Source of the DNA: Candidatus Kirkpatrickella diaphorinae
GTDB lineage: Bacteria > Pseudomonadota > Alphaproteobacteria > Acetobacterales > Acetobacteraceae
Reading direction: 5' to 3'
DNA: 64,000 nt
NCBI RefSeq assembly: GCF_025736875.1
Contig: NZ_CP107052.1
Span: 546,001 to 610,000, forward strand
The notes below the pieces were generated by a model, which was not told where the DNA came from, did no database searches, and was given only the letters and a program-made list of their open reading frames with translations. Both the position numbers and the translations under genes were made by a program. This document shows positions 43,999-52,783 of the stretch, in pieces (position 1 is the first letter of the stretch; each line of letters begins with the position of its first letter).

Positions 43999-45213
43999 AT
44001 GAGTTTCAAAACCTACTTTATCGCCTGCCTCCTCCAGTTTCGTGCGTATTTCGGGTGGTTGCCCGCGTCTGTCGTGACGGTCGTCATGCTCGTCACGCTG
44101 GCTTTGATCGCGTTTTACGCCAGCCACTGGATGACGCGCTTTCTGCTCCGCCTGCTCAGTCGGGAGGGCAGCACAGTGGCGCGCAAAATCGTGCTGTCGA
44201 CGCGTCGGTCCGTGCGGCTGATCATCGTGCTGGTTGTGGTGATTTCAGCCTTGCCCGCGGCTTCCGGACTTTCCTGGCGGACGACGCAGATCCTGCAAAA
44301 ATCCTTCGTTTTCATTGCCATATTGATGGTGGGTTACAGTGCGATCAAAGCGTTCCGAATCATGACGGAGGCTTATCTCAGTCGCATTTCGCTCAGTGAG
44401 CATCATGATGATATCATCGTCCGCTCGCACCAGACGCAAATCAAGGTCCTGCAACGCCTTCTTGAAATCCTCGTCGGTATCATCACCGTGGGTGTCGCAT
44501 TGATGACGTTTGATTCCGTCCGCAATTACGGCGTGTCTCTTTTCGCGTCGGCTGGTGCGGCATCATTGATTGTCGGCCTGTCGGCACGTGGCCTGCTGAC
44601 GAATCTTCTGGCTGGTGTGCAAATCGCCATCACCCAGCCGATCCGGATGGAAGATCTGATCATCATTAATGGCGACTGGGCGTGGGTGGAGGAGATTACA
44701 GCGACTTACGTGGTGCTGCGCGTCTGGGACTGGCGGCGTCACATCGTGCCGATCTCCTATTTTCTTGAAAACCGGTTTGAGAACTGGACTCATAACTCAG
44801 CCGCCATCATCGGCATTGTCTATCTTTATCTAGATTATGAAGCCCCGATCGATGCGCTCCGGGAAGAATTGCAGGAGATCGCAAAGACATGCCCGCTCTG
44901 GGACGGGAAGGTGCTCGACTTCCAGGTTGCGGATTGTGATGCCGTGACGATCAAGATCCGAATCATCGCCAGCGCCCGAAGCGCGCTTAAAAGCTGGGAC
45001 CTCCGCTGCGATATCCGTGAGAAGATGATCAAACGCATTCGGGAAGATTACCCGGAGGCTCTGCCGCGCCATCGTCTGGGGATGGTGACGGCGCATATGG
45101 GGCGGGAGGTCACCGCGATGGGTGAAGATGAGATTTCACCCCCGATTGACCGTCCGCCGCCACGCCCCCATTCAAAACTGGCCAAACCCACCGGGCCGAA
45201 GGGCAAGGGATAG
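43999..45213 (+). CDS. Mechanosensitive ion channel family protein (MscS-type)
   Basis: A 404-residue MscS-family protein. Four hydrophobic helices occupy about residues 15-40, 68-92, 98-120 and 150-190. The pore helix and first beta domain follow: ASLIVGLSARGLLTNLLAG, then ITQPIRMEDLIII and GDWAWVEEITATYVVLRVWDWRRHIVPI. The C-terminal cytosolic part is conserved and ends in a proline-rich tail. MscS-like channels release osmolytes on hypo-osmotic shock. It is monocistronic, flanked by tRNA genes. Confidence 0.9.
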   Translation: MSFKTYFIACLLQFRAYFGWLPASVVTVVMLVTLALIAFYASHWMTRFLLRLLSREGSTVARKIVLSTRRSVRLIIVLVVVISALPAASGLSWRTTQILQKSFVFIAILMVGYSAIKAFRIMTEAYLSRISLSEHHDDIIVRSHQTQIKVLQRLLEILVGIITVGVALMTFDSVRNYGVSLFASAGAASLIVGLSARGLLTNLLAGVQIAITQPIRMEDLIIINGDWAWVEEITATYVVLRVWDWRRHIVPISYFLENRFENWTHNSAAIIGIVYLYLDYEAPIDALREELQEIAKTCPLWDGKVLDFQVADCDAVTIKIRIIASARSALKSWDLRCDIREKMIKRIREDYPEALPRHRLGMVTAHMGREVTAMGEDEISPPIDRPPPRPHSKLAKPTGPKGKG

Positions 45214-45302
45214 TGACTGAAGAGCGGCGTGCGGCATTTTTTTTGAAATCCAGTCTTGTCAGTTGCGCTGATGAAGGTTAGAAGCACGCCCACGGACCAG
45301 AT

Positions 45303-45377
45303 GGGCGCATAGCTCAGCGGTAGAGCACTACCTTGACATGGTAGGGGTCACAGGTTCAATCCCTGTTGCGCCCACCA
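45303..45377 (+). tRNA. tRNA-Val (GAC anticodon)
   Basis: Seventy-five bases with acceptor stem GGGCGCA/TGCGCCC, discriminator A and CCA encoded. The anticodon stem CTACC/GGTAG encloses TTGACAT, giving anticodon GAC. The T-arm reads ACAGGTTCAATCCCTGT. Confidence 0.95.
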
Positions 45378-45978
45378 TTTGGTCCGTCATAAACGCCCCG
45401 ATTTTGAGTTGATCGACGCGCACCCCGCTCTGCCGTTATGCTTCCAGGAGCGTCGGCGGTCGCCGCCAATAAAAGCGGCCACGAAGCTGCAAGACGCGCT
45501 TTTCTCCAGGAAAATCGTGAAGCTTCACGGCCTGCGCCAGGCCAAATGCCATCGCAAATAGTGACGTGGGTTTCGCGAGATATCATCTCTTAACGGCCCC
45601 GACCTTGATTCCCTCAATGCCCTTTTCATGACGGCGCGGACGGGATGTTGTCGGGCAGAAGAACCCATTTTTCCCCTTCGTCAGTGCTTCCTGACGCGGC
45701 GTGGCGCTCCCATGCCACAATCTCCATCGTGACCGCGTCAAGCGAGGGGTGGATATCAGCTGCGGCGAGAAAAACTTCCACAGCGGAGAGGGCTTTCTCA
45801 ACAATAAAATAAAATTGAACTATTTAAATAAAAATTTATCAAGCCCGGTTAATCTGTCTTTTGCGCGAGATATTGTCGGTTCGTAGGTCCGGCTACCTCA
45901 TTGCGTGGAAATAAACAGGTCTTCTCGACTTCCTCAGAGCTGAACGAGAAGGATTCATCCAAAAGGAATGGAAGAAAG
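45378..45978. other. Gene-poor stretch with AT-rich promoter region of the RTX-like gene
   Basis: About 600 bases between tRNA-Val and the RTX-like gene. Two short minus-strand open frames have coding-like composition but no ribosome site: 45436-45552 (38 codons, MAFGLAQAVKLHDF) and 45626-45781 (51 codons, containing MEIVAWERHAASG). They may be gene remnants. From 45805 to 45850 the DNA is very AT-rich and includes TTAAATAAAAATTTATCA (45824-45841), repeated from upstream of the lpxR-like gene. GGAATGGAAGAAAG precedes the start codon at 45979. Confidence 0.45.
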
Positions 45979-47526
45979 ATGGCAACGATCACCGTCCCGG
46001 GTATTACCGGACAGAATTACCAGTTCGACGCGCCTGAAGAGGCGACAAGCGCTTTGGCGCAGCAATATCAGGACGCGATCGCGGCAGCCGTCGCGGACGG
46101 TACTTTCGTCGCCGTCCCCCCCGACGTTTCAGCGTCCAACAGATATTCGGTCGTCATGGGGGACTGGATTGTCCAATCATATGGGACGACTCTCGATAAT
46201 CTGGCGGACGGGATCACAAATCTCCTTATCCATGAGGGCAATGCGACGGCGTCTTCGAGTTTTTCCATCAATGCGACGGAATCACGCCAGCTCTCCATTC
46301 TTGATGCATCAACCTCTCCGGGAAATTACCTGATCTCCGGGGCGATCGGCGGCTCGGTTTCCGTTTTGGAAGGTTCCTGCTTTGCGGATTTCGGTAACGC
46401 GACGGGGGACTGGACGATTGCCGTCAATGCGGGCGGCGTTCCTAACTCACCTGCTGGCCCCTCCAATCAGGATGGCCTTAACCAACTCGTCAGCACGGCC
46501 TTGAATGTCGGCGGCAACGTCATCAACACCTCAAGTGGTGAAAATTACGTGACGGTGACAGGCGCGAGAAACCTGATCGGTCTCGGTCAGGGCAATAATT
46601 ATCTCGTCTCACAGGGCAATGACACTGTTTACGGCCAGGGTTTCAACGTTGACTACCTCACCGGCGCCGGCACATCGGATTACATCGTCACGGAAGGGAC
46701 GACTTACGGCACGGATTTTGTGACGATCAATGGCGGCGGCGGGCAGTATGATCTCGGACAGAACGCCAATGTTGTTGATGCGGCGACGGTTGGCAGTGTC
46801 ATCAAAGTGCAGGCGGACAGCTCCATCTCAGGTGGTGCCGGGTCGACTGTGACGTTTGATAATGCAGGGGGCTCAGGGACGATCACCGGAGCTGTCGGTG
46901 ACACGATTTCCGCCGCGGGAAATCTCTCCGTCTTTCAGGGGCAGGATCACGTCGTCAGTGTGGCCGGGGCCTTGACCTTTCTGAACGGAACGGGAAACTC
47001 AACGCTTTCCGGCGGCGAGAACAGCACGATTTGGGGCGGTGCGGGCCTTGATGCCGTCGTAACAATGACGGGCTATTCCATCATCACCCTGAATCAACCG
47101 GGCTCGACCGGCGATCAAACGATCGATGCATCAAACTCGACCGGCAATATCGATTTCTGGTCAGGGGCGGGGGAATCCTTCTTTACGGGCGGTGCGGGTG
47201 ACGACCATATGGTCTTCGGCACCGCTTTTTCAGGCGCTTCGGGTGATTCGACTGTCACGGTGACAGGCGGAGAAGGTGCAAATTCCTTCGGCGTCCTGGC
47301 GGGTCATAGTGGCGGCAATATCACCATCACGGATTTCGATGCCTCGAGAGGCGATTATTTTTTCCAGTATTTCTACAACCCTATCGATTCAGCACTGGCG
47401 GTTCAAAATCTGCTGGCCACGGCGACCGTTTCGGGGGGGAATACGATCCTGCAATTGGATAACAATATGCAGGTGACGTTCCTCGGGGTTGAGCATCTTG
47501 ATGCCTCTGCCATCCATATCAGTTGA
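45979..47526 (+). CDS. RTX-like beta-repeat protein, probably type I secreted
   Basis: A 515-residue, glycine-, serine- and threonine-rich protein with almost no cysteine and few basic residues. It has a short conserved-looking N-terminus (MATITVPGITGQNYQFDAPE) and no signal peptide. Imperfect beta-strand repeats run through residues about 180-480, with nonapeptide-like Ca2+ sites such as GGAGLDAVV (about 352) and GGAGDDHMVFG (about 404). The C-terminus has the DFDASRGDYF...TILQLDNNMQVTFLGVEHLDA pattern common in type I secretion substrates. It is likely a surface or matrix adhesin; no secretion ATPase lies nearby. It is followed by a strong terminator. Confidence 0.75.
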   Translation: MATITVPGITGQNYQFDAPEEATSALAQQYQDAIAAAVADGTFVAVPPDVSASNRYSVVMGDWIVQSYGTTLDNLADGITNLLIHEGNATASSSFSINATESRQLSILDASTSPGNYLISGAIGGSVSVLEGSCFADFGNATGDWTIAVNAGGVPNSPAGPSNQDGLNQLVSTALNVGGNVINTSSGENYVTVTGARNLIGLGQGNNYLVSQGNDTVYGQGFNVDYLTGAGTSDYIVTEGTTYGTDFVTINGGGGQYDLGQNANVVDAATVGSVIKVQADSSISGGAGSTVTFDNAGGSGTITGAVGDTISAAGNLSVFQGQDHVVSVAGALTFLNGTGNSTLSGGENSTIWGGAGLDAVVTMTGYSIITLNQPGSTGDQTIDASNSTGNIDFWSGAGESFFTGGAGDDHMVFGTAFSGASGDSTVTVTGGEGANSFGVLAGHSGGNITITDFDASRGDYFFQYFYNPIDSALAVQNLLATATVSGGNTILQLDNNMQVTFLGVEHLDASAIHIS

Positions 47527-47593
47527 TCCGTCAGTAGCTGTCCAAAGAAACCTTCCGCCGCATTGAAGTCTCGCACGGCGGATGGGATCTGAG

Positions 47594-47640
47594 GTGGAAG
47601 GGTCAGCTCTGTTTTGTAGATGCGGACCCTTCCACTTTTT
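47594..47640 (+). terminator. Rho-independent terminator of the RTX-like gene
   Basis: An 11-base perfect stem, GTGGAAGGGTC (47594-47604) with GACCCTTCCAC (47625-47635), followed directly by TTTTT. The loop is 20 bases. It lies 68 bases after the stop codon and should isolate the gene from the convergent hexuloisomerase gene. Confidence 0.85.
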
Positions 47641-47777
47641 GAGCTCACATATATGGTCAAAATCTTTTTTGCGCCCGTGCTTCCGCCGCGTCCCAACCGA
47701 TGGATTGTTACCTTATGGCTGTCTGTTGGCCTGAAGCGCGGCACGTTTGAGAAAACCCACCCCGCCGCGCAAAGCCT

Positions 47778-48341
47778 TTACTGGAAGTTTGTGTGGCGGC
47801 GCGCCATTTCAGCTTCGGACACCCCAAATTCCTTCACGAGCCTGACAAAAAGCGCATCGCAGGCCAGTAAAGCGCCTTGCTCAAAAAGGCTTCCTGCAAA
47901 TTGCCGTAAGTCAGATGCCGGGATTTCGAGTGTGATGTCGGACAGTTTCTGTAAGGCACTTTCCCCCGCGCGCGTGATGGAGATAATCTTCGCACCGACA
48001 TCGTGCGCGATTTTTCCGAAATGAAGTGTCAAATGCGTGCCGCCGGAGCCGGAAATGAGCACGATCACGTCTTCCGGCTGGATGGAGGGTGCGGAAGCCT
48101 CACCGACAAAATGCGTATTGAGACCAAGATGCATGAAGCGCATGGCCATCATTTGCGCGACCAGGCCGGACCGCCCCTGACCGGAAAAAAACCACCTCAT
48201 TCCTGTCTTCCCGCCTTTGGAAATAGCGAGGCAAAGCTCGGCGACGGCCTCAAGCTGGGTGGGCGCGATATTCCGCATGAGACGCGACGTCTCATCCCTG
48301 ACGATTTGCAGGCTGGCTTTGGCTGAAATAAGCGATTTCAT
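47778..48341 (-). CDS. hxlB: 6-phospho-3-hexuloisomerase (SIS domain)
   Basis: A 187-residue single SIS-domain protein matching the hexuloisomerase family in length and motifs: FSGQGRSGLVAQMMAMRFMHLG, SGSGGTHLTLH, GAKIISITRAGES and the C-terminal RHTNFQ. The enzyme interconverts hexulose 6-phosphate and fructose 6-phosphate, normally with hexulose-6-phosphate synthase (the ribulose monophosphate steps), which is not found here. Its start overlaps (ATGA) the stop of a truncated polyol dehydrogenase gene, so it was once the second gene of an operon. With that operon's front removed, it may lack its native promoter. Confidence 0.8.
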   Translation of the reverse strand: MKSLISAKASLQIVRDETSRLMRNIAPTQLEAVAELCLAISKGGKTGMRWFFSGQGRSGLVAQMMAMRFMHLGLNTHFVGEASAPSIQPEDVIVLISGSGGTHLTLHFGKIAHDVGAKIISITRAGESALQKLSDITLEIPASDLRQFAGSLFEQGALLACDALFVRLVKEFGVSEAEMARRHTNFQ

Positions 48342-48568
48342 AACGTCACCATCGGCTTGATTGAATGCGGGTCGCGCGTGGCCTCAAGTGCATCCTGGAC
48401 ATGCGCCAGGTCATAACGCGCCGTGACCATGGATGTCAGATCCACCTGATGGCGCGCGACCATTGAAATCGCGATTGGCCAGGTGCCGGTATAGCGGAAA
48501 ACACCTGTCAGCCAGATTTCCCGCGTCTGAAGCTCGGGGAAGGGGATTGGCAGCTCATCGGCGCCCAT
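48338..48568 (-). pseudogene. 3' fragment of a zinc-type polyol (xylitol/sorbitol-like) dehydrogenase
   Basis: Seventy-six codons that match only the last part of a medium-chain alcohol dehydrogenase of about 345 residues: ELPIPFPELQTREIWLTGVFRY, ISMVARHQVDLTSMVTARYDL and RDPHSIKPMV. The zinc-binding and most of the NAD-binding domain are absent. In frame, a TGA occurs four codons upstream of the first methionine, so no longer product exists. The break is abrupt at the conserved glycine-methionine segment before GADEL. The fragment still overlaps the hexuloisomerase start by four bases. It is probably non-functional. Confidence 0.8.
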
Positions 48569-48800
48569 CCAAATCAGTCAGTGGCCCGATATTTGACGGG
48601 GGTGAAGGAATAGGGCTTGAAAGGGCGCAGATCGCGACGACGTTGCGATGCCCCCACCCTTTTTTCGTTGCCCCCAAAAAAACCCCCAATTTCGTGCGCT
48701 TGGATGATATGGGGTGAGAGGCCATGAGAAGAGTTTATGGCGGAAAACAGGGAGAAATCAAGGATCGTGAGAGGGGATGAGAGGCCGTGATTACGGTTGC
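48569..48800 (-). mobile_element. Possible remnant of a tRNA-linked integrase leader (deletion scar)
   Basis: Downstream of tRNA-Ser on the same strand lies a leader with three G5 runs (near 48686, 48675 and 48651 in plus coordinates). It is followed by CCACTGACTGAT (48576-48587, minus strand), which encodes P-L-T-D. That is the usual start of P4-type tyrosine integrases, which sit in this position and orientation beside tRNA genes. The reading frame then runs straight into the truncated dehydrogenase. The expected ATG is absent (GGG in its place). This is an inference from pattern and context, not a recognised intact gene. Confidence 0.35.
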
Positions 48801-48893
48801 TGGCGGAGGGGATGGGATTCGAACCCACGGTACGGCTTGACACCGTACAACGGTTTAGCAAACCGCCGCCTTCAGCCACTCGGCCACCCCTCC
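48801..48893 (-). tRNA. tRNA-Ser (GCT anticodon)
   Basis: Ninety-three bases with acceptor stem GGAGGGG/CCCCTCC, discriminator G and encoded CCA. The anticodon stem GCGGT/ACCGT holds TTGCTAA, giving anticodon GCT. The variable arm is long (TACGGTGTCAAGCCGTA), as in class II serine tRNAs. Confidence 0.94.
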
Positions 48894-48985
48894 GCCGTGA
48901 GGGACGTTGTTTACACGACGTTTGCAACTGTGCTTCTAGGGGGAATTGGCAAGGACGTCAAACCCCCTTTGATGCTGAAACGCGA

Positions 48986-50443
48986 TTATCCCGCGAGTAT
49001 TTTTTTCAGCAGGTCATTGACAAGGGCGGGGTTGGCTTTTCCCTTCATCGCCTTCATGACCTGCCCGACAAAAAACCCGAAAAGCTTGTCTTTTCCGCTG
49101 CGATATTGGGCCAGCATGTCCGGATTTGCATCCAGCACCGCCGTGATCGCCGCTTCAATCGCCCCCGTATCCGTAACCTGCTTCAGCCCGCGTTTCTCGA
49201 CGATGTCACTTGCAAAAGCCTCCGACGTAAACATCTCCTCAAGAACTTCCTTCGCGATCTTGCCGTTGATCGTCGAATCCTGAATCAGCTTGAGCAGACC
49301 GGCAAGGCGTTGCGCCGAGATCGGGGAGCGGTCTATTCCGACGCTCAGTTTATTGAGCCCCGCGAAGAAATCCCCCAACATCCAATTCGCCGCCAGACGC
49401 GGCTCCGATTCTTTTGCGAGAACTTCGTAAAAATCCGCCACGGCCTGCTCCGTGGTTAAAATACCGGATTCGTAACGGCTGACGCCATATTGCGCCTCTA
49501 ACCGTGCGCGTTTCGGCTCGGGGAGTTCCGGCAGGTGATCACGCAGCGATTCGACCCATTCTGCGTCGAGAACCAGCGGTAAAAGGTCCGGGTCCGGAAA
49601 ATAACGGTAATCATGCGCATTTTCCTTGCTGCGCATGGAGCGCGTTTCACCGCGCACATGGTCAAAAAGCCGCGTTTCCTGCTGCACTTCGCCACCCGAC
49701 TCCCAGACTTCCACCTGACGTTGCGCTTCAGCCTGAATCGCCTGCATGACAAAGCGGATCGAATTGACGTTTTTGACCTCACAGCGTGTGCGATATTCTT
49801 CCCCATCCTTGCGCACGGAGACATTCACGTCGGCGCGCATGGAGCCTTCCTCCATATTGCCGTCGCACGTGCCGAGATAACGCAGGATCTGCCGAAGCTT
49901 GCGCAGATAGGCCCCGGCCTCCTCCGGGGAGCGCATATCGGGCTCGCTGACGATTTCCATCAGCCCGACACCGGCGCGGTTGAGGTCGATCAGGGTGAGT
50001 TCAGGATCCTGATCATGGATCGACTTGCCTGCATCCTGCTCAACATGCAGGCGTGTCACACCGATTTTGCGCATCTGCCCATCGGCAAGCTCAATCTCAA
50101 TCTCGCCTTTCCCGACAATGGGGTGTTCAAACTGGCTGATCTGATATCCTTGCGGCAGATCGGCATAGAAATAATTTTTGCGATCAAACCGGCTGAAAAG
50201 ATTGATCTGCGCATTCAGTCCGAGGCCCGTCCGGACGGCCTGCGCAACGCATTCCTCATTCAAAACCGGCAACATGCCGGGGAAGGCGGCGTCAACCAGA
50301 CTGACCTGCGTGTTGGCCTCAGCCCCGAACGCTGTCGGCGCGCCGGAGAAAAGCTTGCTTTGACTGACGATCTGGGCGTGGACTTCCAGCCCGATCACGA
50401 CTTCCCATGCGCCGGTCGCACCCTCAATGGTGTAAGTGCTCAT
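48986..50443 (-). CDS. gatB: Aspartyl/glutamyl-tRNA amidotransferase subunit B
   Basis: A 485-residue GatB. The N-terminal cradle domain has [24 protein letters not shown] and [17 protein letters not shown], and the C-terminal YqeY-like tail domain ends [13 protein letters not shown]. GatB activates misacylated Glu-tRNA(Gln) or Asp-tRNA(Asn) and receives ammonia from GatA. Its start overlaps the gatA stop by four bases. It is the last gene of the gatCAB operon. Confidence 0.96.
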   Translation of the reverse strand: MSTYTIEGATGAWEVVIGLEVHAQIVSQSKLFSGAPTAFGAEANTQVSLVDAAFPGMLPVLNEECVAQAVRTGLGLNAQINLFSRFDRKNYFYADLPQGYQISQFEHPIVGKGEIEIELADGQMRKIGVTRLHVEQDAGKSIHDQDPELTLIDLNRAGVGLMEIVSEPDMRSPEEAGAYLRKLRQILRYLGTCDGNMEEGSMRADVNVSVRKDGEEYRTRCEVKNVNSIRFVMQAIQAEAQRQVEVWESGGEVQQETRLFDHVRGETRSMRSKENAHDYRYFPDPDLLPLVLDAEWVESLRDHLPELPEPKRARLEAQYGVSRYESGILTTEQAVADFYEVLAKESEPRLAANWMLGDFFAGLNKLSVGIDRSPISAQRLAGLLKLIQDSTINGKIAKEVLEEMFTSEAFASDIVEKRGLKQVTDTGAIEAAITAVLDANPDMLAQYRSGKDKLFGFFVGQVMKAMKGKANPALVNDLLKKILAG

Positions 50444-51918
50444 GACAGCCCCTCCGCGAAATGAGCAGGACGATGCGTGAATGAAGCGGCGTCTTCCAGC
50501 ACCCGGCCGGCTGCAAACATGGTTTCTTCCTCAAAGGCGCGGCCGATCAATTGCAGGCCAAGCGGCAGACCTTCCTTATTGAGACCTGTCGGGAGGGACA
50601 GGGCGGGCAGGCCGGCCAGGCTGGCGGGCACGGTGAAGATGTCATTCAGGTAAACCTGCACCGGGTCACGCGGCTTTTCATCCTGCGCGAAGGCGGCGCT
50701 GGGTGCTGTTGGCGTCAGAAGCACATCGACATTCGCGAAAACAGCATCAAAATCGCGCTGGATCAACGTGCGCACTTTCTGCGCGTGCAGGTAATAAGCG
50801 TCGTAATAGCCGGATGAAAGCACATGCGTGCCCATCAGAATGCGGCGGCGGACTTCCTCCCCGAAACCTGCGCGCCGCGACGCTTCATAAAGCCCGTCCA
50901 ATGTGTCCGCGGCGACTCGCGTCCCGAAACGCACCCCGTCATAGCGCGCGAGGTTGGAAGATGCCTCGGCAAGGGCGACGATATAATAAACGGGCAGGCC
51001 ATGTTGCGTGTGGGGCAGGGAGACATCGACGATGTGCGCCCCCGCGTCACGCAGCCAGGCGATGCCCTGGTCCCAAAGCGCCTGGATTTCCGCGGGCAAT
51101 GTGTCGGGGCGATATTCTTTGGGGATGCCGACGCGCAGCCCTTTCACGCCGCGATTTAATGCGTCTGCGTAAACAGGCACGTCGCGCTGCGCGGAGGTGC
51201 TGTCATGCGCGTCGAAACCGGCCATGGATTGCAGCAGCAACGCACAATCCGCGAGATTGGCCGCCATGGGGCCCGCCTGATCAAGCGAACTCGCGAAGGC
51301 GATCGTCCCGAAGCGTGAGCATCGACCGTAACTTGGTTTGACGCCGGTAATGCCGCAGAAAGCAGCGGGCTGCCGGATGGAGCCGCCTGTATCCGTGCCC
51401 GTTGCGCCCAGTGCCATCCCCGCCGCCACCGCTGCCGCTGACCCACCGGATGACCCACCCGGCACGAGGCGTTGCTCGGAGGAAGCGCGTTTCCAGGGGT
51501 TGGTCACGGGGCCGAAATGGGAGGTCATGTTCGTTGACCCCATCGCGAATTCGTCCAGATTGGCCTTACCCAGAAAAACAGCGCCGTCCTGCAGAAGATT
51601 TTTCGTGACCGTACTTTCATAAGGTGGCACGAAATCTTTCAGGATCGCACTTGCTGCCGTGGTCCTGACCCCTTTTGTGCAGAAGAGATCCTTGACGGCC
51701 AAAGGTAAACCGTCAAGCGGCAGGGCTTCGCCCTTTGCGAGACGCGCGTCGGAAGCTTTCGCCTGGGCCCGCGCGCCTTCCGGGTCAAGCGTGATATAGG
51801 CGTTGATCTCAGGGTTCAGCCGTTCCGCGGCGGCGAGGAAATGATCCGTCACTTCCAGCGCTGAAATCTTTTTGGCGCGGAGGGCGTCACGTGTGGCGGT
51901 AAGGGTCATGCGGGACAT
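50440..51918 (-). CDS. gatA: Aspartyl/glutamyl-tRNA amidotransferase subunit A
   Basis: A 492-residue amidase-signature enzyme. The catalytic Lys-Ser-Ser set is visible: K in LAVKDLF near residue 77, the [14 protein letters not shown] loop near 154, and [16 protein letters not shown] with the nucleophile serine. It hydrolyses glutamine to supply ammonia to GatB. The start codon overlaps the gatC stop (TAATG), so gatC-gatA-gatB are translationally coupled. An alternative ATG lies three codons in. Confidence 0.96.
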   Translation of the reverse strand: MSRMTLTATRDALRAKKISALEVTDHFLAAAERLNPEINAYITLDPEGARAQAKASDARLAKGEALPLDGLPLAVKDLFCTKGVRTTAASAILKDFVPPYESTVTKNLLQDGAVFLGKANLDEFAMGSTNMTSHFGPVTNPWKRASSEQRLVPGGSSGGSAAAVAAGMALGATGTDTGGSIRQPAAFCGITGVKPSYGRCSRFGTIAFASSLDQAGPMAANLADCALLLQSMAGFDAHDSTSAQRDVPVYADALNRGVKGLRVGIPKEYRPDTLPAEIQALWDQGIAWLRDAGAHIVDVSLPHTQHGLPVYYIVALAEASSNLARYDGVRFGTRVAADTLDGLYEASRRAGFGEEVRRRILMGTHVLSSGYYDAYYLHAQKVRTLIQRDFDAVFANVDVLLTPTAPSAAFAQDEKPRDPVQVYLNDIFTVPASLAGLPALSLPTGLNKEGLPLGLQLIGRAFEEETMFAAGRVLEDAASFTHRPAHFAEGLS

Positions 51919-52205
51919 TATTCAACCACCTTCGGCACAGCGTAAAACGGGCCGCGCCGCAGGGGCGCATTGCCTAAAACATCTTCCCCGTCATTTTCCA
52001 GCGCGACTTTATCCTGACGCGTGCGCAAAGTTGCGACACCTGCGCCGGTCATGGGGGGCACGTTGGTGACATCGACATTTTTAAGCTGCTCGACCCATCC
52101 GAGAATATGATCAAGTTCCGACCCGACTTCAGCGCATTCCTGAGGCGTCAGGCCGATGCGGGCCAATTTGGCGATCCGCATGACGGATTCTGTGTCCAGC
52201 GACAT
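51918..52205 (-). CDS. gatC: Aspartyl/glutamyl-tRNA amidotransferase subunit C
   Basis: A 95-residue GatC with the conserved [17 protein letters not shown] and [19 protein letters not shown], and the terminal FYAVPKVVE. It wraps GatA and GatB together. It is the first gene of gatCAB, and its promoter must lie in the 72 bases shared with the divergent ruvX/yqgF gene. Confidence 0.94.
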   Translation of the reverse strand: MSLDTESVMRIAKLARIGLTPQECAEVGSELDHILGWVEQLKNVDVTNVPPMTGAGVATLRTRQDKVALENDGEDVLGNAPLRRGPFYAVPKVVE

Positions 52206-52277
52206 AAATTCTCGACTTTCCTGCTGAGGGGCGGGTAGGGAAGAGTGTTAATTTTGGTCGGGTTATAACGCTGAATC

Positions 52278-52745
52278 ATGTCCCTGTTCAATCCATACAA
52301 GCTGCGCGCCGCGCTCGGACGACATCAACGTGTGTTGGGCATTGATCCGGGAAGCGTTTCCGTCGGTCTCGCCTTGAGTGACGTCAGTCTGATGCTGGCC
52401 TCACCCTACCGCGTCATCAAGCGGCAGAAACTGGGGCAGATGGTGGCTGAGATTTCCGCCATCATCGCCGCGGAGGGCGTGGGCGCGCTGGTTTGCGGCC
52501 TGCCCCTCAGCATGAACGGGGAAAAGGGACCGGCGGCGCAGGCGGCTGAAGACTGGCTGCGAGAACTCTCCACACGTCTCGACCTCCCTGCTTGCTGCTG
52601 GGATGAGCGTCTTTCATCCTCCGCGGTTAACCGCTTTCTGATTGAGGAAGCCGACATGACCCGCAAAAAAAGGGCGGCGGTCGTGGATAAAATGGCCGCG
52701 TCCTACATGCTGCAAGGCTGGCTTGACGCGACACGCGACAGATAA
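52278..52745 (+). CDS. ruvX: Holliday junction resolvase-like / pre-16S rRNA nuclease (RuvX/YqgF)
   Basis: A 155-residue RNase H-fold protein with VLGIDPGSVSVGLALSD near residue 19, VCGLPLSMNGEKG, and CCWDERLSSSAVNRFL. It ends in a helix with KRAAVVDKMAASYMLQGWLD. The acidic catalytic residues of the family are in place. In E. coli YqgF processes the 5' end of 16S rRNA; a junction-resolving role has been proposed as well. It is divergent from gatCAB and convergent with the dehydrogenase gene. Confidence 0.92.
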   Translation: MSLFNPYKLRAALGRHQRVLGIDPGSVSVGLALSDVSLMLASPYRVIKRQKLGQMVAEISAIIAAEGVGALVCGLPLSMNGEKGPAAQAAEDWLRELSTRLDLPACCWDERLSSSAVNRFLIEEADMTRKKRAAVVDKMAASYMLQGWLDATRDR

Positions 52746-52783
52746 AATCCACGCGTGTCTCAGCCCGCGTCAGGGCAGGGGGT

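Noticed and set aside
48709-48791. Imperfect direct repeat of TGAGAGGCC(A/G)TGA flanking a 50-base segment next to tRNA-Ser.
   Set aside because: It is only 12 of 13 bases, does not match the tRNA 3' end, and so is not a convincing attachment-site duplication.
49613-50464. A 283-codon plus-strand open frame opposite gatB.
   Set aside because: It has no domain and lies wholly opposite an intact gatB.
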